Positions 23,492 to 30,311 of a stretch of DNA of 30,311 nt are shown here, piece after piece; within the stretch, counting starts at the first letter, position 1, and the number at the start of each line of letters is the position of its first letter. The notes under the pieces are model-generated. The model did not search any database. It was not told where the DNA came from and saw only the letters and a list, made by a program, of their open reading frames with translations. This DNA comes from OMOG01 sp041485845 (lineage in GTDB: Bacteria > Acidobacteriota > Terriglobia > Bryobacterales > Bryobacteraceae). The translations under genes were made by a program, and so were the position numbers. The stretch covers positions 1 to 30,311 of the forward strand of contig JBGPKH010000023.1 of NCBI GenBank assembly GCA_041485845.1, written 5' to 3'.

Positions 23492-25425
23492 ACTTCGAGT
23501 CCGACCCTGTGGATCGCGTGGTGATCGAGCGGATGACCGGGGCTCTCGCCCACCGCGGGCCCGACGATGCGGGATATTTCGTTGAGGGCCGGGTGGGGCT
23601 CGGGCATCGGCGGCTCAGCATCATCGACCTGAGCGGCGGCCGGCAGCCGATCTTCAACGAAGACCGGTCGGCGGCCATCGTCTTCAACGGCGAGATCTAC
23701 AACTATCGAGACCTGGCGCCCGTATTGACGGCTGCCGGTCACATCTTCAAGACCCGATCCGACACGGAGACGATTCTCCACGCTTATGAAGAATACGGCG
23801 ACGACTGCGTTCATCAACTCCGGGGAATGTTTGGCTTCGCCATCTGGGACCGTGGGAAACGGCGCCTGCTGCTGGCGCGAGACCGGCTGGGAGTGAAGCC
23901 GGTCTATTACTACCGCAACGGCCGCTTTCTGGCCTTCGCATCGGAGATCAAATCTCTGCTCGAGATTGCATCGATTCCGCGGGAGGTGGATCCCGTAGCC
24001 CTCGACCTGTACCTGACGCTGCGCTACGTGCCGGGCCCTCGCACCATGTTCAAGAACATATTCCGGCTGCAGCCCGGGCATATCCTCGTGGCCGATCAAA
24101 GCGGAGTTCGAACCACGAAGTACTGGGACATCGAATATCCGGACCCGGAACCGCGTTCGCCGGAGTATCTCCTCGAACGTTTCCGCGAGCTGCTCGAAGA
24201 GAGTGTGCGGATGCGGTTGGTCGCCGAGGTTCCACTCGGGGTGTTTCTGAGCGGCGGACTGGATTCCAGCGCCATCCTGGCCACGATGAGCCAGATCGCC
24301 GGCGGCGACCGGGTGAAAACCTTCAGCGTCGGCTATGAGGCCTCGGGTGCCGAAGAGGAAGCGGCCAATGAGTTCGCGTACGCACGTCTGGCGACCGATG
24401 CGTTTGCTTGCGAGCACCACGAATACCGTTTGGACGCCAGGAACTTCGCAGAGTTCGTGCCCGATCTGGTGAGGTACCTCGATGAGCCCCTGGCCGATCC
24501 GAGTTGTATCCCCCTGTATTTCATTTCCAGATTAGCGCGCGAACATATTACGGTAGTCCTCTCGGGTGAAGGCGCCGATGAGATTCTCGCGGGCTACGGG
24601 ATCTATGGCCGCATGCTGGCTCTCGACCGGATCTACGGAAGCTCCGGGGCATTAGGCCGGCTTGCGCCCCAGCTTGCGACATGGATCGCGCGCGTCACGC
24701 CCTCGGAAAAGCTTCGCCACTACGTGCGGATGTGCGGCCAGCCTCTGGAAACCCGTTACCGGGGCGTGTCCCGAGGCTTTAGCGCCGAAGGCAAGCTGCG
24801 GCTGGTCGGTGGGGATCGGATGAAGCAGTCCGACGAGCGATTGCGGGAAATCTTCGGCGGATATTTCAAAACCGTGGAGAAGGCCTCGCCGCTGGACCAA
24901 ATGCTTTATGTGGATGCCAAGGTGTGGCTGCCCGACGACCTCCTGATCAAGGCCGACAAAATGACCATGGCCAATGGGCTGGAACTGCGGGTTCCGTTTC
25001 TGGATCACAAGCTGGTGGAATTCGCCGCCACGCTGCCGAACGCTTCGAAGGTCCACGGAAAGGGCGGAAAAACGCTGTTGCGCAGCGCCATGCGTGGAGT
25101 CTTGCCAGACGCCATCATCGACCGCTCCAAGAAGGGTTTTCCCATCCCGATCGCGTCCTGGCTCCGCACGTCTTTGCGGCAGTTCACACGCGACTCTCTA
25201 CTGGCCCGGGATTCGGCTTGCAGCCGTTATGTAGATCGCGACGAAACGACCCGGCTCGTGCACGAGCACGAACAGGGCACCGACCGCTCCCAAGAAATTT
25301 GGACGCTGCTGGTGTTCGAGTTCTGGCATCGGCAATTCATTGATAACCATTCTCGCCCGGCGGACGTGCAAATACACCCGCCATTTCTCGAGGCACAGCA
25401 AGCGACCTGCGGAGAGCCGTCATGA
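23467..25425 (+). CDS. asnB: Glutamine-hydrolysing asparagine synthetase (second copy)
   Basis: The 652-residue protein begins MCGICG, with Cys2 as the glutaminase nucleophile; this fixes the start even though it overlaps the lyase gene by 25 bases. Motifs are HRGPDDAGYF, HRRLSIIDLSGGRQP, VFNGEIYNYRD, SGGLDSSAI near 261, VVLSGEGADEILAGYGIYGR and DLLIKADKMTMANGLELRVPFLDH. It is clearly paralogous to the product of 17119-19005, but it differs throughout, so it is an old duplication or separate acquisition. Two amidotransferases in one pathway suggest two different acceptors, for example two uronic acids, or one amidation plus another aminoacyl step. This is inference. A 29-base stretch is identical between the two genes. 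Confidence 0.93.
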   Translation: MCGICGIVNFESDPVDRVVIERMTGALAHRGPDDAGYFVEGRVGLGHRRLSIIDLSGGRQPIFNEDRSAAIVFNGEIYNYRDLAPVLTAAGHIFKTRSDTETILHAYEEYGDDCVHQLRGMFGFAIWDRGKRRLLLARDRLGVKPVYYYRNGRFLAFASEIKSLLEIASIPREVDPVALDLYLTLRYVPGPRTMFKNIFRLQPGHILVADQSGVRTTKYWDIEYPDPEPRSPEYLLERFRELLEESVRMRLVAEVPLGVFLSGGLDSSAILATMSQIAGGDRVKTFSVGYEASGAEEEAANEFAYARLATDAFACEHHEYRLDARNFAEFVPDLVRYLDEPLADPSCIPLYFISRLAREHITVVLSGEGADEILAGYGIYGRMLALDRIYGSSGALGRLAPQLATWIARVTPSEKLRHYVRMCGQPLETRYRGVSRGFSAEGKLRLVGGDRMKQSDERLREIFGGYFKTVEKASPLDQMLYVDAKVWLPDDLLIKADKMTMANGLELRVPFLDHKLVEFAATLPNASKVHGKGGKTLLRSAMRGVLPDAIIDRSKKGFPIPIASWLRTSLRQFTRDSLLARDSACSRYVDRDETTRLVHEHEQGTDRSQEIWTLLVFEFWHRQFIDNHSRPADVQIHPPFLEAQQATCGEPS

Positions 25426-26615
25426 TAGAAGGAAACGACATCATCTGCTTCAGCAACGACTGGGACGGCGATCCCCTGAGCAAGAAGCACATCGTCTTGA
25501 GGCTCGCCCAGAAGAACCGGGTGCTGTGGGTCAACTCCACCGGGAACCGCAACCCCACGGCTTCGGTCCGAGACCTTCGGCGAGCATGGAAGAAACTGCG
25601 GCAATACTTCCGGGGATGCCGCCCGGTGTCCAGGAACATCTCGGTGGTCTCACCGCTGGTAATTCCCTTTCACGGCAACCGGGCGGCCAGATGGGTGAAC
25701 CGCCGGCTGCTGCGATGGAGCTTGCGCTGCGCCTGCCGGAAGCTCGGCTTTCAAAAACCGATCACCTGGACGTTCGTGCCCAGCTCAGCCGATGTTGCAG
25801 GCTCGCTCGGTGAGCGGCTGGTCATCTATCACTGCGTGGACGAGTTCTCGAAGTTCACCGGCACCGACGAGACTGCCATTCTCGAGATGGAGCGCGGCCT
25901 CATGGAGAAGGCGGATATGGTCGTGGTTTCTTCCAGCCGGCTCTACGAGACCAAGCATCGCTACAACCCGAACACGTTTCTGGTTACACACGGCGTCGAT
26001 GTCGCCCACTTTAGACACGCTTGTCTGGCGGCGTTAGCGGCGCCGGCGGATTGCGCCGCGCTGCAACACCCGGTGATCGGCTTCTTTGGCCTGATCGCCG
26101 ATTGGGTGGATCTGGAGGTGGTTCGCTACCTGGCTTCCTCCAGACCGCAGTGGTCGCTCCTGCTGATCGGAGAGGTACAGACGGACACATCGGCCTTACG
26201 GGAGCTGTCCAACGTGCATCTCTTGGGAAGACGCAGTTATCAATCCCTGCCCGCGTATTGCAAGGCTTTCGATGTCGCCATTCTACCGTTCGTGGTCAAC
26301 GAGCTCACGGTGGCGGCCAACCCCCTGAAGTTGCGCGAGTACCTGGCGGCGGGCCTGCCGGTGGTGGCGACGCCGCTGCCGGAGGTGCTCAAACTGAACG
26401 CCCTGGTGCGCATGGCGCGGACCCCCGCAGAGTTCCTCAACCAGATCGAAGCCCTGCTGGCCGAAGGAAAACGTGGGCCGGACCCCGCCGTTTCCGTTCT
26501 CATGCAGCGGGAATCGTGGGACCAGAAAGTGGAAGAACTGAGCGGGATCATCACGAGTCTGAATGGCGACGGACGAAGCCGCAGCCGTCCCCTGCCAGCG
26601 GGAAGGGTGGCCTAG
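25422..26615 (+). CDS. Glycosyltransferase, GT-B fold (TuaH/WsaF-like)
   Basis: The 397-residue protein begins IICFSNDWDGDPLSKKHIVLRLAQKNRVLWV, a start seen in GT-B transferases of the TuaH-like group. It has LVIYHCVDEFSKFTG, ADMVVVSSSRLYETKHRYNPN, THGVDVAHFRHA, VIGFFGLIADWVDLEVV, LIGEVQTD, VHLLGRRSYQSLPAYCKAFDVAILPF and LKLREYLAAGLPVVATPLPEV, the nucleotide-sugar binding half. It would add a sugar to the repeat unit in the cytoplasm. ATG 25422 overlaps the previous stop (ATGA). The C-terminal tail (SRSRPLPAGRVA) is low-complexity and probably not structured. The acceptor and donor cannot be assigned. Confidence 0.88.
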   Translation: MIEGNDIICFSNDWDGDPLSKKHIVLRLAQKNRVLWVNSTGNRNPTASVRDLRRAWKKLRQYFRGCRPVSRNISVVSPLVIPFHGNRAARWVNRRLLRWSLRCACRKLGFQKPITWTFVPSSADVAGSLGERLVIYHCVDEFSKFTGTDETAILEMERGLMEKADMVVVSSSRLYETKHRYNPNTFLVTHGVDVAHFRHACLAALAAPADCAALQHPVIGFFGLIADWVDLEVVRYLASSRPQWSLLLIGEVQTDTSALRELSNVHLLGRRSYQSLPAYCKAFDVAILPFVVNELTVAANPLKLREYLAAGLPVVATPLPEVLKLNALVRMARTPAEFLNQIEALLAEGKRGPDPAVSVLMQRESWDQKVEELSGIITSLNGDGRSRSRPLPAGRVA

Positions 26616-26617
26616 CC

Positions 26618-28366
26618 GTGCCCTGCCGGCTGGTTCTGATCCTGTTTACGATGGGGGTCGCAGTCTTGGGCGCCGCCGCCGAGCCGCCGCAACCATTCAC
26701 CTGGTGGACCACCCACCCTTTGGCGAAGGTCAAGCCTCTCGATCCCGTCCCCGGCCTGCCGGTGAAAAGCGTTGACCTCTATTCTGGGCGCAACGAGTTC
26801 GAGCCCTTCCAGATTGTATTGCGAGGGAAATCCAAAGACCTCTCGGGTGTCGATATCGATTTTTCGGATTTCCGTACCGCGGAAGGCGCCGAGATCTCCG
26901 GGAAGAACGTGACCGTCTATCTGGAGGGGTTCGTGAACCTGAACCGCCCCTCTTCGATCGAAGGCGGCGAGGGATTATGGCCCGATCCTCTGATTCCACG
27001 CGTGGATCGATATGCCAATGAGGCGCGCAACGCGTTTCCCTTCACGGTGCGGCGCGACCGCAATCAGCCCCTGTGGGTCGATATCTTCGTCCCGGTCACC
27101 GCCCATCCGGGAAAGTATACGGGCTCAGCCCGCATTTCTCTTGGCGGGACGGTGCAATTCTCCGTGCCAATCAGCCTGACCGTGTGGAGGTTCGCGCTCC
27201 CTTCCACTTCCACCCTCAAGTCGTCATTCGGTCTGAACGGAATCAACGCGCTGAAGCAGCATCGTGGCCGCTACACCAACGATGAAGATCTTCATTCCAT
27301 CACCGGCGTGTATACCAAGGCGGCGTTACTCCACCGCATCACCACTCATGGAGGCAGCATGCAGCCCCCGAAGTTCTCCCAAGCCGCGGGCAAGATGCAG
27401 TTGGATTGGCGTGAGTACGACGCCGAAGTTGAGCCATTTCTGAATGGCGTCGCAATTCCCGAGGGGGAACCGCTGCACGGGGCGCGCGCAACATCGGCGG
27501 AGATTCGCACGCCGAAGGTCTTCGAGACCGAGGAGCAGGAGAAGTTGTATTGGACGGAATGGAGCCGCCATTTCCAGCGAAAAGGCTGGGGCGACCGGCT
27601 ATTCCTCTACCTGTGGGATGAACCGGCCAGCCGCGATTTTCCGGAGGTGCTCAAACGCGGCAGGGTGTCGATGCAGGCCGATCCAAGACTGCGGAATCTG
27701 GTGACAGTACCCTTCACCCGGAAACTGGAGGAGGTGGTGCAGATCTGGGTTCCCCTGGTCAATTGCCTGGAGCTGAAACCGGGCTTCGCGGATTTCTGTG
27801 ACGAGACCCCGCCGGCCGGAGCCTATGCCCGCCAGACCCAAACAGGCAAGAGCTTATGGTTTTATCAGTCTTGCGCCAGCCATGGGTGCAACATCGTCGG
27901 GGGACAGTACTTTGCGGGGTGGCCAAGTTACATGATCGATATGCCCGGAGCCGCCAACCGGGTCATGCAATGGCTGGCCTGGAAGTTCCGCATGGAAGGC
28001 GAGCTCTATTACAGCATGAATGAAGCGTATGGCCAGAATAACGATCCCTGGGCAAACGTCCGTCTCTTTGGGGGAAACGGGGACGGGACCTTGTTTTATC
28101 CGGGACGTACGGATCGGATCGGCGGCCGGACCGACATTCCCATTGAAAGCATCCGGCTCAAGCTGATCCGGGAAGGCATGGAGGATTACGAGTACCTGGC
28201 TCTGCTCGCCAGGCTGGAGGGCCGGCAGTCCGCCGACCAATACGCGGATCGAATCGCGAAGAAGCCTTACCTTTGGGAAGCGCGACCGGAGGTCTTTCTC
28301 AAGGTACGGCAGGATCTGGGCGCGGCGCTGGATCGGGCGGCAGCCAGGTCCGGCGGGACAATGTGA
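26618..28366 (+). CDS. Secreted DUF4091 protein (putative glycoside hydrolase-like)
   Basis: The 582-residue protein starts at GTG 26618 with a signal peptide (PCRLVLILFTMGVAVLGAAA). An N-terminal beta-rich region (about 40-210) includes VDLYSGRNEFEPFQIVLRG and PLWVDIFVPVTAHPGKYTGSARIS. The DUF4091 part contains LFLYLWDEPASRDFPEVLKRG, KSLWFYQSCASHGCNI and DGTLFYPGRTDRIGG, ending with PIESIRLKLIREGMEDYEYLALL. The TIM-barrel-like fold and Asp-Glu pair suggest glycoside hydrolase activity, but no substrate is established for the family. The GTG start was chosen over ATG 26651 because it gives a full signal peptide and has AAGGGTGG upstream. It is probably exported to the periplasm or surface, where it could act on the product. 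Its stop overlaps the kinase start (TGATG). Confidence 0.86.
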   Translation: MPCRLVLILFTMGVAVLGAAAEPPQPFTWWTTHPLAKVKPLDPVPGLPVKSVDLYSGRNEFEPFQIVLRGKSKDLSGVDIDFSDFRTAEGAEISGKNVTVYLEGFVNLNRPSSIEGGEGLWPDPLIPRVDRYANEARNAFPFTVRRDRNQPLWVDIFVPVTAHPGKYTGSARISLGGTVQFSVPISLTVWRFALPSTSTLKSSFGLNGINALKQHRGRYTNDEDLHSITGVYTKAALLHRITTHGGSMQPPKFSQAAGKMQLDWREYDAEVEPFLNGVAIPEGEPLHGARATSAEIRTPKVFETEEQEKLYWTEWSRHFQRKGWGDRLFLYLWDEPASRDFPEVLKRGRVSMQADPRLRNLVTVPFTRKLEEVVQIWVPLVNCLELKPGFADFCDETPPAGAYARQTQTGKSLWFYQSCASHGCNIVGGQYFAGWPSYMIDMPGAANRVMQWLAWKFRMEGELYYSMNEAYGQNNDPWANVRLFGGNGDGTLFYPGRTDRIGGRTDIPIESIRLKLIREGMEDYEYLALLARLEGRQSADQYADRIAKKPYLWEARPEVFLKVRQDLGAALDRAAARSGGTM

Positions 28367-29523
28367 TGCACAACAACGCCACCAGCCGAATGGTCCTGGA
28401 AGTCAAGGAGCCACTGCTCGCAGCATTGACCTCCTTGTCCTGCCATTCCGCAAGAATCCACTCGTCATGGCGCACGCTGTTAAAACGTTACAGACTGTGC
28501 GGCAAATACGTGGCCCTGCTTTCGGGACTGCGCGTCGGGCCGCAGCTTCGCGACCTGATCTTCGCGGATCCACAAGCTTACAGGGAAAAGTCCGAGCGTC
28601 AGGGCCAGGACCTGGCCCGTAGCGGAGTGCCCCCGGAGTGTGTCGCCGTCGCCGTGGCCCTCTACGTCGAAAGCTGTCTTCCATACCTGTTGTCCGACGA
28701 ATCCGGGAACGTGGAATGGACCAGGGCTTTTGCCAGGTGGGCTTCGATCTACCAGTTCTTTCTTCTGACGGGTTACGCCCAACATGGGTCAGCCGAGCGG
28801 CAGTCGTTGGAGGAAAGAATCAGCCAGGCGGAGCGGCGGTCGCAAGACTTTTCCGTCCAGCTTGGCGAGGCTTACGAGAAGGAGAGGCGCCGCCTGGCGC
28901 AGGATCTTCACGACGAGATCGGACACGACCTCATTGTTCTGAAGCTCTATACCGAAGTGATCGCACTCGACTTGAAGAAGGGCGATATCAGCCAGCTCCG
29001 GCGGAAACTGAAAGAATCGGTCACGTTGATCCAGCACGCCCTGAAGAGTGTCCGGCACCTCACTTTTGATTTGGGGCCGGCGGTCTGGAACGAGCAGGGC
29101 TTTGTACCGGCGGTCCGGCTCTATGCGCGCCAGTTCGCCACTAGAACCGGAATCAAGGTTCGGCTTGACGCCGCCCGGATGCGGGCTCACTTGCCCGCGC
29201 GTTGCGAAACAGCACTGTACAAGGTGCTTCAGGGAGCGCTTTCCAATGTCGTCGCCCATGCCGATGCCCATAGCGTCAAAATCACCCTGGCGAGTGGGCG
29301 GGACTCCGTGGCGATGAAAATCGAGGATGACGGAAGGGGCTTCAATGTTGACGGCAAGATGGGCGTGCCCCGCCAATCCTATGGCCTGCGGGCCATGCGC
29401 GAGCGCATCGAGCTCTTGGGAGGAGCCATTCACTTTGCTTCGCGGCCGGCGCGCCTGCGGGCGGAGTGCCGCGGCACCACCATTGAAGCCCACCTGCCGC
29501 TGCAAGATAGTGAGATCACATGA
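28366..29523 (+). CDS. Soluble sensor histidine kinase (HisKA_3 type)
   Basis: The 385-residue protein has an alpha-helical N-terminal domain of about 160 residues that I do not recognise (LLKRYRLCGKYVALLSGLRVG, VAVALYVESCLPYLL). A coiled linker (LEERISQAERRSQDFSVQLGEAYEKERRR) leads to the HisKA_3 dimerisation domain, where QDLHDEIGHD carries the phospho-acceptor His182. The HATPase domain has LQGALSNVVAHADAHSVKI (N box), EDDGRGF (G1) and YGLRAMRERIELLGG (G2). No transmembrane helix or signal peptide is present, so it senses a cytoplasmic cue. It is coupled by overlap to the DUF4091 gene before and the response regulator after. GTG 28363 is an alternative start one codon earlier. Confidence 0.92.
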   Translation: MHNNATSRMVLEVKEPLLAALTSLSCHSARIHSSWRTLLKRYRLCGKYVALLSGLRVGPQLRDLIFADPQAYREKSERQGQDLARSGVPPECVAVAVALYVESCLPYLLSDESGNVEWTRAFARWASIYQFFLLTGYAQHGSAERQSLEERISQAERRSQDFSVQLGEAYEKERRRLAQDLHDEIGHDLIVLKLYTEVIALDLKKGDISQLRRKLKESVTLIQHALKSVRHLTFDLGPAVWNEQGFVPAVRLYARQFATRTGIKVRLDAARMRAHLPARCETALYKVLQGALSNVVAHADAHSVKITLASGRDSVAMKIEDDGRGFNVDGKMGVPRQSYGLRAMRERIELLGGAIHFASRPARLRAECRGTTIEAHLPLQDSEIT

Positions 29524-30203
29524 AGACCAGAATCAAAGTCCTGCTCTGCGACGATCACACCTTGTTCCGCGAGGGAATCAAGGCGATCCTCAAGGACGAG
29601 CCTTCGATCGAGATCGTGGGGGAAGCGGCGGACGGGCGGCAGGCGGTCGCCAAGGCCCTGCAACTGCATCCGGATGTGGTCCTGATGGATATCGCCATGC
29701 CGGATCTAAGCGGATTTGACGCAACACGGCGCATCCTGCAAGGCAACGCGAAGGCCAAGGTGATCATCCTCACCATGTACGAAGAGGAAGAGGTGATCAA
29801 TCGCTGTCTGGGCGCCGGCGCCTCCGGCTACGTTCTCAAGGATGCTCCCAGGGCGCACCTGATTCACGCCATTGACGTCGTGAACAAGGGCGGACAATAC
29901 ATGAGCTCGCGAGCGCTCAAGAAAGTGGTCAGGCAATATGTGAAGGGCTCCAAGAGCGCGGCGACCGGCTATGAGCGGCTGAGCGACCGCGAGCGCGAAG
30001 TCCTGAAGCTGCTCGCCGACGGCCTGTCATTAAAGGAGATTGCGGTACAACTGGTGCTCAGTGTCAAGACGGTAGACGCGCACAAGACCAACCTGATGCG
30101 GAAGTTGGACCTGCACGATCGCTCGGAACTAATCAAGTACGCCATCCAGCGGAAGCTGATCCGGCTGCCATCCGTGAAAATGCCGACCGAACCCGCGTCC
30201 TGA
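29520..30203 (+). CDS. NarL/FixJ-family response regulator
   Basis: The 227-residue protein has a receiver domain (about 5-120) with acidic CDDH, phosphorylation site Asp57 in VVLMDIAMPDLSG, the T in IILTMYEEEE and the K in VLKDAPR. A LuxR-type DNA-binding domain follows: LSDREREVLKLLADGLSLKEIAVQLVLSVKTVDAHKTNLMRKL. It is the partner of the histidine kinase at 28366-29523, with which it overlaps by ATGA. Being last in the run suggests autoregulation of the EPS operon, possibly through the dyads at 4006-4021 and 4210-4225, but no sequence evidence ties it to those sites. The stop TGA (30201-30203) is followed, in the same frame, by palindromic repeat DNA. Confidence 0.95.
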   Translation: MKTRIKVLLCDDHTLFREGIKAILKDEPSIEIVGEAADGRQAVAKALQLHPDVVLMDIAMPDLSGFDATRRILQGNAKAKVIILTMYEEEEVINRCLGAGASGYVLKDAPRAHLIHAIDVVNKGGQYMSSRALKKVVRQYVKGSKSAATGYERLSDREREVLKLLADGLSLKEIAVQLVLSVKTVDAHKTNLMRKLDLHDRSELIKYAIQRKLIRLPSVKMPTEPAS

Positions 30204-30213
30204 GCCCTGACAC

Positions 30214-30311
30214 GCGCAAAGGGCGCGGCGCGCCACCACACCGAACCAGGAACCGAGCGCGCCGCGACCGTTTTGCGCGAGTTCCTCAAGATGAGCGCAA
30301 AGGGCGCGGCG
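30214..30311 (+). repeat. Tandem palindromic repeat with 81-bp period, runs off the window
   Basis: The first unit, 30214-30291, matches the repeat inside the GT gene (21082-21159) at 73 of 78 positions. After TGA, the same start GCGCAAAGGG returns at 30295, so the period is 81 bp, or 27 codons. The frame in which the GT copy is translated is open through the array and is also the frame of the response regulator, whose stop is 10 bases before the array. The palindromic arms are shared with the GT copy except that CCC has become CGACC in the right arm. More units probably follow beyond the window end. Confidence 0.85.

Noticed and set aside
26021..26617. In-frame upstream extension of the DUF4091 protein
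   Set aside because: It overlaps the well-supported glycosyltransferase in another frame and reads as Arg/Gly/Pro-rich shadow sequence; the signal peptide begins at 26618.
4312..30203. Exosortase/PEP-CTERM system
   Set aside because: Several genes resemble those of exosortase-linked EPS loci, but no multi-helix exosortase and no PEP-CTERM tail is present in the window.
30214..30311. CRISPR array at the window end
   Set aside because: The 81-bp units are adjacent with no unique spacers, and a copy occurs inside a protein gene; this is a palindromic tandem repeat.

Overview
The window is a GC-rich piece of a Gram-negative bacterial chromosome. The mix of genes suggests a Bryobacter/Solibacter-type acidobacterium: a PQQ alcohol dehydrogenase with its own cytochrome c, an exopolysaccharide locus with CelD-like acyltransferases and paired asparagine synthetases, a DUF4091 protein and REP-like repeats. 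That assignment is inference, since there is no rRNA or marker gene.

Layout. Positions 1-1754 hold the end of a c-type cytochrome and a complete secreted PQQ-dependent dehydrogenase, overlapping by four bases. Positions 1755-2272 carry no intact gene; they hold a nested palindromic element (1778-1898) and a decayed minus-strand reading frame. A minus-strand polyprenyl-phosphate sugar transferase (2273-3676), the likely initiating enzyme for a glycan, follows. Its upstream flank contains a frameshifted remnant of a tyrosine-autokinase C-terminus (3636-3829). The divergent control region (about 3830-4311) holds two near-identical 16-bp dyads and a hairpin.

From 4312 to 30203 every gene is on the plus strand, mostly with 1-25 base overlaps, so this looks like one very long operon. 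The order is: Wza-like export protein, outer-membrane beta-barrel, Wzc-like autokinase, GT2 glycosyltransferase (split by an in-frame stop), CelD-like acyltransferase, DegT-type aminotransferase, second CelD-like acyltransferase, polysaccharide deacetylase, O-antigen ligase/polymerase, Wzx-like flippase, asparagine synthetase, two GT4 glycosyltransferases, heparinase II/III-like lyase, second asparagine synthetase, another glycosyltransferase, secreted DUF4091 protein, soluble histidine kinase and NarL-type response regulator.

Together these make a Wzx/Wzy-type pathway: the sugar transferase primes undecaprenyl phosphate, GTs extend the unit, tailoring enzymes add amino, amide, acyl and deacetyl changes, the flippase and polymerase move and join units, and the Wza/Wzc/barrel proteins export the chain. 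The lyase and DUF4091 protein may trim it, and the two-component pair may regulate the locus.

The most unusual structure is a 78-bp palindromic repeat. One copy lies in frame inside a GT4 gene (21082-21159). A 94% identical copy, followed by the start of another with an 81-bp (27-codon) period, lies in frame just after the response-regulator stop codon and runs off the window end.
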